Source of the DNA: a virus
Length of the DNA: 24,321 bases
Virus record (IMG/VR): IMGVR_UViG_3300030085_002447
Coordinates: 1 to 24,321 of that record
Direction: 5' to 3' (one strand)
This document shows positions 18,701 to 24,087 of this stretch, one piece after another (position 1 is the first letter of the stretch; each line of letters begins with the position of its first letter). The notes under the pieces were generated by a model. It worked only from the letters and a program-made list of their open reading frames with translations. It did not search any database and was not told where the DNA came from. The position numbers and the translations under genes are program-made.

Positions 18701-20786
18701 AAGCAACTACAGCACCATCGATTTTAGATATATTTGGTAGAGATAAAGTAACAATTTTACCAGAAATTCTTCTAATCTTTGCATCTGTAGCAATACCAGA
18801 TCCAACTACACTCTGACCAATAGTTAAATTTCTAGCACTAGAAACAACAATTTCTAATTCACCTTGATTACCAGTAGCAGTAATTTCTGGTGTTCCCACA
18901 AAAGCAGTGCAGAAATAATCTAATTTACTATCACCAATATATTCCCATTCAATTCTACCAATTCTTTCTGTACCAAACAAATGTGTTGGTGACAAATTAG
19001 AATCCGTAGTTCCTGTAGTTTTTGCAACATATAAATTATCACCAAGATATCTTTCTTGACCTTGTTCTACATACTCACCCCTTGTATATTCTCTCCTAGT
19101 TTTATATCTACCAAAAGATACTACTTCTGTTCCAATAATTTTAGATCCTGTATCAGAAGTAGTACATCCTAAAAATTGATTAACAGTTCTTTCTGCATAT
19201 TCTACTTTAAATCCATCAATGTAAACAATACCATTAGTTACAGGGAATCCAGAAGCGTCATCTACTGTTATTACATTATCAGTGTGGTCATATCGATGAG
19301 TTAATTGAGTAGATGCTGGTAGATAGATATCATTAAAATCATCATTAATATCAATATCAATCTCATATACTGGTTTACCAATAACATCAATTTTAGAAAT
19401 AAAACTAGCTTCAGTAGAATTTGATTTTACTCCAAAGATAGTATCTTGTTTTTGAAGTAAAGTTACATAATCTGGTGGTAAAATTTTATCATTATCTGTT
19501 TTTTCCAAAGATCCTTCAATAATTTCAATCCTGGCGATTTTTTTACCAAGGAAGTTGGATTCGGAAGATCTTAGAAGATAATCTTTGGGAAATTCAATAT
19601 CAGGATCTTGAGAAACAAACTCGAATGATTTTACAAACCCTCTTGCGTTTTCACCAGAACCAGAACGAAGTTCATCTGTATTAGTAAAGAATCCAATAAT
19701 ATTTGTAAGTGTAAGTTCACCAGTATTGAAATCCCAACTTTCAACAATACCTGTACCATTACCAGAAATAGAGGTTACGATTTCTTCTTCACCAAAATCT
19801 CGTTCTCTAACAAATGCTGTAATGGGACCAACATAATTTGAACCAGCATCAGTAATTGTAATACCAGTATAATTTGGGTCAATTGTAGATCCTTCTACAA
19901 TTCCACCACTAGAATCAATTCCAGCAACTGTCAAAACTGCAGTTTTATTAGCAATATCAACTCCTTGACCACTACCAAAAATTTCAATGACTGGTGGATT
20001 GATTAAAACGGCATTATCGGTTCTATTATCATATCCAGAACCACCTTCTGTAACCTGAGCGTTACCAATCGCACCATCAAAGTTAACAATCTTGATAGTT
20101 GCACCAGTTCCCCTATCTTTTAACCTAAACCTAATCTTTTTATCATTGAATAAAATTCTAAACAGAATTCTATGAGAATTTAAGCTACCTTTGGCTGAAT
20201 AGAAAGATCTTACTTTAGAAAGGAAAGATGATAACTCTAATTCTTCAACTAAAACTTCTGGAATACCTACAGCAATCTCAGTTTTAATTCTTCTGAGAAA
20301 TTCATTGGTATAAGCAAAAGCAATATTTACTACTTCATCTTTATTAAAATGACTATCAGCAATAGATGTTGTTAAAGTAACTTCAGAAAGAGGTACACTT
20401 GTAAGGATAAGTGCTGAAGTACCTCTTACACAATTCTGAAACTGTGTATCTGTTTTAGAACCATAATAAACAATTTCTTTACCAATTTGAATATATCCTT
20501 TCTCTGGAAATCCTGTAGTATCTTCAACAACAATTGTAGAAACCGAAGAATCGATATCTGCTGTTAACTTAGTCTTCTCTACAAGTTCACTTTTCCTAAA
20601 GTGAGATACATTATAATATTCAATTAAATTTTCAGCAATATCTAATGGCTGATTTTTTAATTCTTGAGATTCATAGTATGATTTTAAAAAATTAATAAAC
20701 AGAGAACTCTCTTCCCTCACAAACTGAGGGAATTGATTTTCAATCAAATTAGAGAGACCAACCGTTTTATCTACTAAGAATTTCAT
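9768..20786 (-). CDS. Giant 3672-aa baseplate-region virion protein in the gp7 position
   Basis: This is one uninterrupted 11-kb frame. I choose the ATG at 20786, which overlaps the gp6 stop (ATGA) and has AGGTG just upstream, rather than the GTG two codons earlier. The N-terminus (FPQFVREESSLFINFLKSYY, then VRSFYSAKGSLNSHRILFRI near residue 200) is a helical domain pattern known from phage baseplate proteins. The rest is beta-type. A TGFP...EIVYY...CVRGT module lies at about 87-125, with a relative near 505 and a degenerate one at the C-terminus. At least twelve GGSGY-like segments are scattered through it. A YHYH-type domain occupies about 1512-1619. At least fourteen LNGV-type repeats lie mostly at 2285-3375. 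By synteny it stands where T4 has gp7 (1032 aa), the wedge initiator that binds gp10 and gp8. Equivalence is inferred from position, not from clear sequence similarity. A fibre-like or receptor-facing role for the repeats is possible. Confidence 0.82.
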   Translation of the reverse strand: MKFLVDKTVGLSNLIENQFPQFVREESSLFINFLKSYYESQELKNQPLDIAENLIEYYNVSHFRKSELVEKTKLTADIDSSVSTIVVEDTTGFPEKGYIQIGKEIVYYGSKTDTQFQNCVRGTSALILTSVPLSEVTLTTSIADSHFNKDEVVNIAFAYTNEFLRRIKTEIAVGIPEVLVEELELSSFLSKVRSFYSAKGSLNSHRILFRILFNDKKIRFRLKDRGTGATIKIVNFDGAIGNAQVTEGGSGYDNRTDNAVLINPPVIEIFGSGQGVDIANKTAVLTVAGIDSSGGIVEGSTIDPNYTGITITDAGSNYVGPITAFVRERDFGEEEIVTSISGNGTGIVESWDFNTGELTLTNIIGFFTNTDELRSGSGENARGFVKSFEFVSQDPDIEFPKDYLLRSSESNFLGKKIARIEIIEGSLEKTDNDKILPPDYVTLLQKQDTIFGVKSNSTEASFISKIDVIGKPVYEIDIDINDDFNDIYLPASTQLTHRYDHTDNVITVDDASGFPVTNGIVYIDGFKVEYAERTVNQFLGCTTSDTGSKIIGTEVVSFGRYKTRREYTRGEYVEQGQERYLGDNLYVAKTTGTTDSNLSPTHLFGTERIGRIEWEYIGDSKLDYFCTAFVGTPEITATGNQGELEIVVSSARNLTIGQSVVGSGIATDAKIRRISGKIVTLSLPNISKIDGAVVASAATARIIGMVDRVTIEKGGALFSNQIYEFDGKDYEDFKGIEYSSWNVNSNHTLDTDSDYIGVTGLYDSTDDGTGHVYASSTGIPPYTTGKTRTLSNVFDGYTNAFLTGVSASSLVPESLLVFRNAVLQELNTDYFLVNDVLNFNTVPLPSEEVYTRYFNTANQVSKLAVTQGTQSSDVVLTTNDTLTRDEIFIFLNGVLQVGSAFTYNDSTKTVTFTSQTVTVGTDDILAYTIDGADILDSITTTTSTTYTLQNGGSNYTTATTDSVIVSINGVVQKPTTSYTINGSTITLTQSNSGATLTVIDCGSGVSTGNLNTLSGINLDRNNYKLQKLVKRIPFPSSIINNNIVRKSKALTPVDTKKAIGITIDGIQYNSLKGNKAYYGAVESLTIGDGGEYQVAYTSAGEFDKLGLPALFLKKNGGETVDKIVPNGTIDIAASIQKVNFQLVESSILPNFTGFSAKPKIEVINNNPVVNGVQQNPVGFRDAVLDVGFADGNIDNILIIDGGYGYTKAPTIRISGGGKFTSYDVPLRNSSNEDLIFVFTGPIISASSSSSTIKLTTEIGSQFTSNPTVVIDDGSGAEISVVVSNGKVVAVQILNGGKNFFVEPTLTVITKDAGSGAVLRPVVSNGRIVNVSIVNSGSGYGIPPVVAISKNSKAATVSSQLKSWTFNIANRFTTGVDTFGGYVFDDSKGGNYEIEETSGSFPRSVIKLKDTFTSSDIIVGMEVSHPLLSAGTFVAGVDVTNKTISLSKAEITSEKAPLLRGKQITISQGDDRVRGSLKISEVLGSSFPESRLKYQYLQLTNTSAFETHYGITSSEHSKIVGWSYDGHPIYCKYGYTTALDNTSGVSEQTSSYRLKGTRLNGPTINDYPLGSFIEDYEYVEDFGTLDKFNGRFCVTPEFPNGAYCYFMVDVYPFVIGPQYFSDPDCYNLGQNRTNDKIPQRLTRLNDSANTYFPEQIKNINKTLLKTAYTSVGSVDSIFIEKKGSNYRTGDYLVFDNAGTAGSGAIAYVSSVESPPVTNAAVDNDKKEIEFTFSGPHNISKNDVVYIDLFKESTNTIINLDLLSEVVQTIGSKQLYSVSLEKHKKYRIQFGSARTYNLSFDSLNFNPYHQKGISLNSTYFDIDPSNIPSKVFVHTTNAIFELSVVTSPLVGRYIVKKSTPNKFVLPLTETISSVNISSLDFSIRSKGATGPIKTVNIANGGAGYRSLPAVSTVTSENGSGAILSANSSTIGSLRNIDYVSYGDQFYGSRNVRKYVELPITVKVKSNFEITDVKVKTKGQNYLLNPYYTVNGQQNTTNIEFRYSVGEVMSATIIDGGSGFEDVPTLELFSQNGGSGATFDVSIGRRTLNVGDTVSVSGGTSAKILSIDTKSSTLELLVSSGEFKVDDTILSSDGRTYGVITHVNDARAYTKASAYGNIPEKFAGTVGHISDDFQRLEDNVYYQDWSYTIVNERNTKDWRSEVLENTHPSGFRLFGKNRVHSRKSLLGRSQNIVRSAVTFKASITSILDLDVETPQCKKQILYIDADPNPYKLYDIVFGTESEQFGRVVEIGTNYIVVALLGEEFNINEFIIKVLSTIPTNNTSQLTKTLLSVNGIFQTPGISYNVTGPNIVPNFAPFSGDELISYRLTTPYTNAKPSGVNANRQVNLTVDSLPFNIPDVNKLLVSLNGVVQRNTNFTVTGVNNNILQFNVDIQDQPNFVLYHPQLSPITFTGSAGTEFDLGFTPSDNCKLLIFFEGVNQSHHVTDFTVSGSRITFPTSVDPSEIFGWQIDETVVCEQLSLADVFGKQIRGKDLICNEAKNVTLKIQSDGVKKPNGFFELAKETIDGTLYLDGTTAHGFGSRFKYSNPEYSTSHVEVINDISSQFNGSTTTFDLIINETDPYIPVGGENSLMVTLNGVIQQESAYSVSGTQITFTTAPASGVTCAIRDFVGSYVANDSTKRGAELDQFNVFNGVRTRFNLSDDGVPETVSNGTDLFTVKNNVLLRPDVHLNAVDSRPNVQLQVASANKVTYTDVPVSSDVVKLMSFNRQLVPNNHRNWVLDRNEHFDGVRTTFTLLHSFDAECDDLVGEDPRVESLVVVRNGVYQYPTTDYSLITPVDPHDINTGTGSYRIQFVDPPRATEDVFIMFHVNDANNFHDLTDGLSQSSSTVLSYTGNIPNASTKVPFVYVDGVYQDQNSYTWDSAAKTLTFTGTNLPTLATDQVEFHAKLGTLRPQNVYGDILNANLVVLQRDNHNEVLVPTVNNTFTVTQRSGSTTISGTDVVNIVQRSGTLTIGSNHYRITNLNLNTLVMYDDPSNTFVAFDGVIQEPGIAYDHSGSGTASSTGIGNNEKYSSMSIPMGVGYLAAIDIVEFGSSAGRQRSVDEINQVYDGSRTKFRLLLDGIKYTNYTAFEDIIVSKNNVILHPGVDYTLLNQGGISVLGCITFTVAPVPGDDIWMVGMFDNELITLTPVTSQVYNTSRALSAAEQESIIFVQNDHTKYGLGRGAEFTSTTQMNFDTATTTGTPFAILTTTGKVLDYIHTPYNNSRTEFNLFLDEENFIPNGSFANDAVVDSRNLFVTKNNVVLTPVVDYNVTGTIDSRIVFTNAPAPTDNIFIKTHGLVKQLDNITGSGATSYNLTDSSAAYYPNALIGRPREFENQIVAVKNGLVLDPLSDYYVHDNVVTFTSAPTSSDSIKFYDYMSVASDIAVESYSQQVEVGDSIFIPGESARREVTAVHSPTVMEVNTPSGITSPSGLTATPTVSGGKLTGVNVTAGGVGYPRKMKFRTYGIGNSASANSFIDPIKGGEIKNNVVVDYEGHNLTNTTLVPTYEAYVVRDVVLSSSDVHFGTKLTSGITTSATTIPVAGTGMSPESTISVTITSATGSNAVLQPFVLGGKVVSVDIENGGSGYGDTDSVLVTTNGGGQGAVLEVTLDASGTITAVDVINSGVGYDSFRAFINNEAIEYTTHDSTNLKGVTRGVIGTTAATATTDTKVIFAG
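10661..13937 (-). repeat. LNGV-type protein repeat array, main cluster in the giant
   Basis: About eleven copies of a pattern close to 'hhVxxNGVhQxPxxxYxVxGxxIxFTxAPxxxDxIxh' occur between residues about 2285 and 3375. Examples are VTLNGVIQQESAYSVSG, VSLNGVVQRNTNFTVTG, VTKNNVVLTPVVDYNVTG, VVRNGVYQYPTTDYSL and AVKNGLVLDPLSDYYV. Spacing is irregular (about 65-130 residues) because spacer segments such as FDGVRTTFTLL, FNGSTTTFDL and YDGSRTKFRLL come between them. These spacers themselves form a second conserved element, '(F/Y)(D/N)GxxTxFxL'. The repeats are diverged at the DNA level. Confidence 0.85.
15928..16252 (-). other. YHYH-type domain inside the giant
   Basis: Residues about 1512-1619 read KIVGWSYDGHPIYCKYGY, a spacer, then LDKFNGRFCVTPEFPNGAYC followed by YF and VDVYPFVIGPQYF. 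This matches the general form of the YHYH family ('GxAxDGxPIYGxxGY ... LDxxNGRxxxTPExPxGTYxYxxT'). The position that gives the family its name reads YCYF here, so the histidine is not kept. Such domains recur in marine phage virion proteins; their function is not known to me. Confidence 0.75.
17827..18352 (-). repeat. LNGV-type protein repeat array, smaller N-terminal cluster in the giant
   Basis: Three consecutive copies are readable at residues about 812-987: VFRNAVLQELNTDYFLVN, IFLNGVLQVGSAFTYND and VSINGVVQKPTTSYTING, each followed by a hydrophobic strand and a turn. They are the same repeat type as the array at 10661-13937. About 1,300 residues holding GGSGY-like segments and the YHYH-type domain separate the two clusters. 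Confidence 0.8.
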
Positions 20787-22786
20787 GAGCACCTGCCAGG
20801 ATCTGTTTCTGGTGTAAAGTCGTTAATAGTTGTAATATTATTTGGATCATCAATTTCTGATGTAGGATCACCATCATCAGATGGTACTCTGGTATCTCCT
20901 GTAGTTTCCCCTACTGGAGGTACGGGCAACTCAGTAAATGGACCAAGATCCTCGGGTTTTACATCATCTGGATCACCGATAATCGTAATATCACCAATCT
21001 CAATATCAGGATATGTCGCATCACCAACATTCACATTCGGTGTTGAAGGCACCGCACAAATATTTATTGGTGCATCATCACAGGATGCCACAGAGAAACT
21101 AAAGTCTCCAGTTTCAAAATTAATAGTGCCAACACTTCTCAAGAAGTTTCCTTTACTATCAACTAAGTAAATATTTTCATCAATAACACAATTTCCAGCA
21201 CCAAAAGATTTGACACAAAGTCTAACTGGATCCGCTACACCAGGAGTACAGAAATAATCCGATACAACGGCGCAATGACTTTCTAATTTATTTTCAATTG
21301 CAGTAAAGAATGATGCATCATATTTTGTTTCAATTTCATTATTTTTCTCAAGTCTAACCAAAACACATGTTTTAACTTTAATATTACTATATGTAATAGC
21401 ATCATCAATGTCTTGAATATCCGAAAGAATATTAGACTGTGAATAAACTCCACCGAAGTTCTTGAATGAATCGGAATTTTCAAAATCTACAAGCAGATCG
21501 GTAATTAACTTTTTAAGTTCAGTTGGTGTTTTTCTAGTTTTATTTCTATCATATACAACAAATGGACTCAAGTTGAGAGTATAATTCTTAGGATCTCTAA
21601 TTACTGGAGTAATAGAACCAACAATGAAACTCTTTAAATCATTGAGAATTCTAGTCTTCTCAGAATTACTAACAACTTCACCAACCTTTGGTTTAATGGT
21701 AATAAAAACTTTACCATATTCAGGAGGCGTCAATGTTTCACCACCAACTACTTTAACCAGATCAGCATTTCCATAAAGTTGCATAATTAATGATTCATAA
21801 TCACTAATTGTTACCGCTCTACCTTGAGCTGCATAATATCTAGGTGCTCTATACTTGATTGATGAAATACTCTCAAATTCAGAACCACCATCAGTAAATT
21901 CTGTATTTAATTGGAAAGTAACATTACTAAGGGCAATTTTTTGAACAACATTATTAGCAATATAATCAATTCCACCCACGAATGTAAAAGAGGATTCTTT
22001 TACATTGTTTAATGCACCACCAGCAGTTTTAATGTATTCAATATTTACAATTTCACCGTTCTGAAGTTTTCTACCAATTACATCATCACCAAAAACAACT
22101 TCATACTGTTGATCCTGAATTTCCTCAACAAAGAATACTGTATCAGATTGTGAAACACCAACAATAGTATTTTTTCTGGTATATTTTACCGAAGAAGTTG
22201 CAGTAGCATCATCTTTTACAGACACCTTAATGCTGTCCGAGTCAATAAAGTTGTTTGGAATAATAAAACGTTGATTCTCGTTAGAAGTATCTACAGTATA
22301 CGAAATATTAAAGGATGTACCTTCAAAGATATCAACATCCCTAAAGGTTACTGTATTAGAACCTGCTGGAACTGTAAGATTGATTGGTTCTCTGGAAACA
22401 AATGTATAGTTCTTTTTCTGATACTTCGTAGATAAAACAGGACCAGACTTCAGAGAAATTTTATCAATATTTAATGCAGAAAGACCAGTCACGGTAATAT
22501 CAACGCTTGCTCTCGAAGAGGTATAAGATCCTGGAGAATATCCCAGTCTTTTAGCATGAGAGACAATATTATCTCTCAACACAGCAGTATCGAGATTTAA
22601 CTCGTTTGACGCCATGTTGATATTGTACGATGTGTACAACGTATTATACGCAAGAATATCAACCAACATCGATAGATTGGAACCATCAAAATCATAGTCG
22701 CTAAAGTCCGACTTTGTTTTGATATAATTTTTGATTGATGCTCTGAGTTGATTAAACTCTAGCGCTGATACTGATGGTAATTCCAT
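20783..22786 (-). CDS. gp6: Baseplate wedge protein gp6 (667 aa)
   Basis: gp6 forms the central ring of the T4 baseplate wedge and belongs to the baseplate J-like family; T4 gp6 is 660 aa. The N-terminus is diagnostic: SALEFNQLRASIKNYIKT, DGSNLSMLVDILAYNTLY, NMASNELNLDTAVLRDN and AKRLGYSPGSYTSSRA. Around residue 230 come YEVVFGDDVIGRKLQNGE and near 315 YRAPRYYAAQGRAVTISDYE, both typical of this family. The ATG at 22786 directly follows the gp25 TAA with no gap, and GAGAAAG lies just upstream. The last ~195 residues carry all eight cysteines of the protein, and the last ~85 residues form an Asp/Pro-rich acidic tail ending RCS. That tail looks disordered and is unlikely to be part of the ring fold. 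Its stop overlaps the start of the giant. Confidence 0.95.
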   Translation of the reverse strand: MELPSVSALEFNQLRASIKNYIKTKSDFSDYDFDGSNLSMLVDILAYNTLYTSYNINMASNELNLDTAVLRDNIVSHAKRLGYSPGSYTSSRASVDITVTGLSALNIDKISLKSGPVLSTKYQKKNYTFVSREPINLTVPAGSNTVTFRDVDIFEGTSFNISYTVDTSNENQRFIIPNNFIDSDSIKVSVKDDATATSSVKYTRKNTIVGVSQSDTVFFVEEIQDQQYEVVFGDDVIGRKLQNGEIVNIEYIKTAGGALNNVKESSFTFVGGIDYIANNVVQKIALSNVTFQLNTEFTDGGSEFESISSIKYRAPRYYAAQGRAVTISDYESLIMQLYGNADLVKVVGGETLTPPEYGKVFITIKPKVGEVVSNSEKTRILNDLKSFIVGSITPVIRDPKNYTLNLSPFVVYDRNKTRKTPTELKKLITDLLVDFENSDSFKNFGGVYSQSNILSDIQDIDDAITYSNIKVKTCVLVRLEKNNEIETKYDASFFTAIENKLESHCAVVSDYFCTPGVADPVRLCVKSFGAGNCVIDENIYLVDSKGNFLRSVGTINFETGDFSFSVASCDDAPINICAVPSTPNVNVGDATYPDIEIGDITIIGDPDDVKPEDLGPFTELPVPPVGETTGDTRVPSDDGDPTSEIDDPNNITTINDFTPETDPGRCS

Positions 22787-23236
22787 TTAACTTTCTCTAA
22801 CTAAAATGAAGTCTACGGTTTGTACTGCTTCGGGAATGCCGACAATAAAGTATTCGACAAAACACTCAAAACTGTTTAAGTCTGGATCAGCACTAACATC
22901 GATATTTGACAGAATAATTCTGGGTTCATTTTCCTTCAGAACTGTTTCTATCTCATCAATGAGTGCATTTTCTGAAAATCCAGTAGAGAGTTCAAACAGA
23001 TACGATGTCGTTGAGGTTCCGAGGTTTGGTTGAAAGAAACGTTCACCAACCTGTGTCAATACAAGGTTTTTTACAGCCTGTTTGATGGCTTCTTCATTTT
23101 TTAGAGTTACGATATCCTTCGTAATTGGGTTCTTAGAGAAATTAAAGCTTATATCTTTAAAAGCTCTAGAAGTTCTACCCAAATAGTTATCTACTATCTG
23201 AGTAGGTGCTGTTGATCTGGAAACGCTAAAAGACAA
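22787..23236 (-). CDS. gp25: Baseplate wedge protein gp25 (149 aa)
   Basis: This is the GPW/gp25 family wedge subunit, which in contractile systems sits at the sheath-proximal part of the wedge and helps start sheath polymerisation. Conserved elements are DISFNF (28-33), NPITKDI (36-42), EEAIKQAVKNLVLTQVGERF (48-67), the LFE strand (80-82) and ENEPRI (102-107). T4 gp25 is 132 aa. The only in-frame start is TTG at 23236; no ribosome-binding site precedes it. An ATG lies five bases upstream in another frame. The protein has no other methionine, so the exact start is uncertain although the domain is complete. gp6 starts at the base after its stop. Confidence 0.93.
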   Translation of the reverse strand: MSFSVSRSTAPTQIVDNYLGRTSRAFKDISFNFSKNPITKDIVTLKNEEAIKQAVKNLVLTQVGERFFQPNLGTSTTSYLFELSTGFSENALIDEIETVLKENEPRIILSNIDVSADPDLNSFECFVEYFIVGIPEAVQTVDFILVRES

Positions 23237-23268
23237 GGCATTAAACAGTATCTATCATACTATATATG
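23237..23268. other. Short gap before gp25
   Basis: The 32 bases between the 44-aa gene and gp25 are AT-rich, and the minus strand contains CATATATAGTATGATA. There is no exact late promoter, no clear ribosome-binding site and no hairpin with a T-run. A weak promoter cannot be excluded. Confidence 0.4.
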
Positions 23269-23403
23269 CTAGCTTTTAGGTTCTTTCTTTTCTTCGATCT
23301 TTCTTTTCACCTTCTTCATGTATTTGTCGGAGTCTACTTGAGTTATAAGTGTCATTCCAGACTTTATAAACTCTTCACTTTTGTCTGTAGGTGAAAGTCC
23401 CAT
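23269..23403 (-). CDS. Small charged protein (44 aa), unknown function
   Basis: A 44-aa frame starts with ATG at 23403 and ends with TAG at 23269. GGAG lies seven bases before the ATG, which is good spacing. The product begins MGLSPTDKSEEFIKSGMTLI and continues TQVDSDKYMKKVKRKIEEKK, ending EPKS. It looks like a short amphipathic helix with a very basic, then acidic/basic C-terminus, and has no membrane segment. It fills the space between the 221-aa gene and gp25, and a late promoter-like AATAAATA lies 20 bases upstream. I do not recognise the family with confidence. It may be a small assembly or regulatory protein; function unknown. Confidence 0.68.
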   Translation of the reverse strand: MGLSPTDKSEEFIKSGMTLITQVDSDKYMKKVKRKIEEKKEPKS

Positions 23404-23421
23404 TAGCAATCTCCATTTTAA

Positions 23422-24087
23422 TTATTTATTTTCAAAAATAGTAATATTACCATCATCAATATCTAAATCTTTGATTTCATACATGTAATGATCTGATGTT
23501 TCGATCTTTCTTTTATTCTCAACGCTATAAACAGTAGTGTCAATCTCAAATCCAGGATTTTTTTCGATACGATTAAATGTCCAAGCATTATCATACCAGA
23601 TAATCCTATTATTAGGATAAGCATAATAATTACCAGTCTCCACCTTAAACAGGTGAGCACACTTGTGTTCAGGAGTTTCTGAATAATTTAAATCGGGAAC
23701 CCCTTTGTTTTCCCATGACCAGTCCATGGTAAACATATAGTCACCCAGTACTTTTTTACCGTCAGGTCGAATTAATTGTGCTTGTAGACCAGCGAGTCTG
23801 TGTCGTCTTTGTACGTCGATATAAGGACTAAAACAATCCCAGTACATAATGTCCTCTAATGGTTCTATCTCCGCTTCTGGGTCCCAACAGAACGCATGTA
23901 GAGGTCTTCGCGTCCAGTTAACACCATTTTCAAGAAATGCTTCAAATAGTGGGACACGTTTCTCCATGCTAGCGACACTATGAACGTCAGCCTTAGTGAC
24001 TTCACCATGTCCTTTTTTGTGATTGTACAAGAATTCATTACGAATGTAACAAGACCAATCAGGTAAGCTGTGATTTAAGTAAGCCAA
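23422..24087 (-). CDS. Conserved-looking hypothetical protein (221 aa)
   Basis: The start is TTG at 24087, supported by AGGAG seven bases upstream, and no in-frame ATG lies above it before a stop. The protein begins MAYLNHSLPDWSCYIRNEFL and includes LEDIMYWDCFSPYIDV (about 75-95), LGDYMFTMDWSWEN (about 113-127), EHKCAHLFKVETGNYYAYPN (about 140-160) and NRIIWYDNAWTF. I recall a similar conserved hypothetical in T4-like cyanophages ('LPDWSCY...NEYLY...WDCFS...GEYVMTIDW...HKCAHLIKLDNGNF...PNNRILW'), with no known function. It is rich in Trp and Tyr, with no signal peptide or membrane helix and no catalytic motif that I can name. Its first 13 bases overlap the end of the SET-like gene. Position next to the baseplate genes could mean an assembly factor, but that is only inference. 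Confidence 0.82.
   Translation of the reverse strand: MAYLNHSLPDWSCYIRNEFLYNHKKGHGEVTKADVHSVASMEKRVPLFEAFLENGVNWTRRPLHAFCWDPEAEIEPLEDIMYWDCFSPYIDVQRRHRLAGLQAQLIRPDGKKVLGDYMFTMDWSWENKGVPDLNYSETPEHKCAHLFKVETGNYYAYPNNRIIWYDNAWTFNRIEKNPGFEIDTTVYSVENKRKIETSDHYMYEIKDLDIDDGNITIFENK
23423..23430 (-). promoter_or_regulatory. Possible late promoter, AATAAATA variant
   Basis: The minus strand reads AATAAATA, one base from the T4 late consensus. It overlaps the stop of the 221-aa gene, 20 bases before the ATG of the 44-aa gene. If active it would serve the 44-aa gene, gp25, gp6 and the giant, which have no exact element of their own. The AT-rich context makes a chance match possible. Confidence 0.4.

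Noticed and set aside
9768-20786. Giant protein as a tail tape-measure protein
   Set aside because: It is beta-repeat rich rather than helical, has no transmembrane segments, and lies between gp6 and gp8 rather than beside tail tube genes.
20787-20792. GTG start two codons upstream for the giant protein
   Set aside because: The ATG at 20786 overlaps the gp6 stop as ATGA and has AGGTG just before it, and the GTG lies within that ribosome-binding site.
21060-21072. AATAAATA on the minus strand within gp6
   Set aside because: It lies in coding sequence far from any start codon and is not an exact consensus match; chance is likely in AT-rich DNA.
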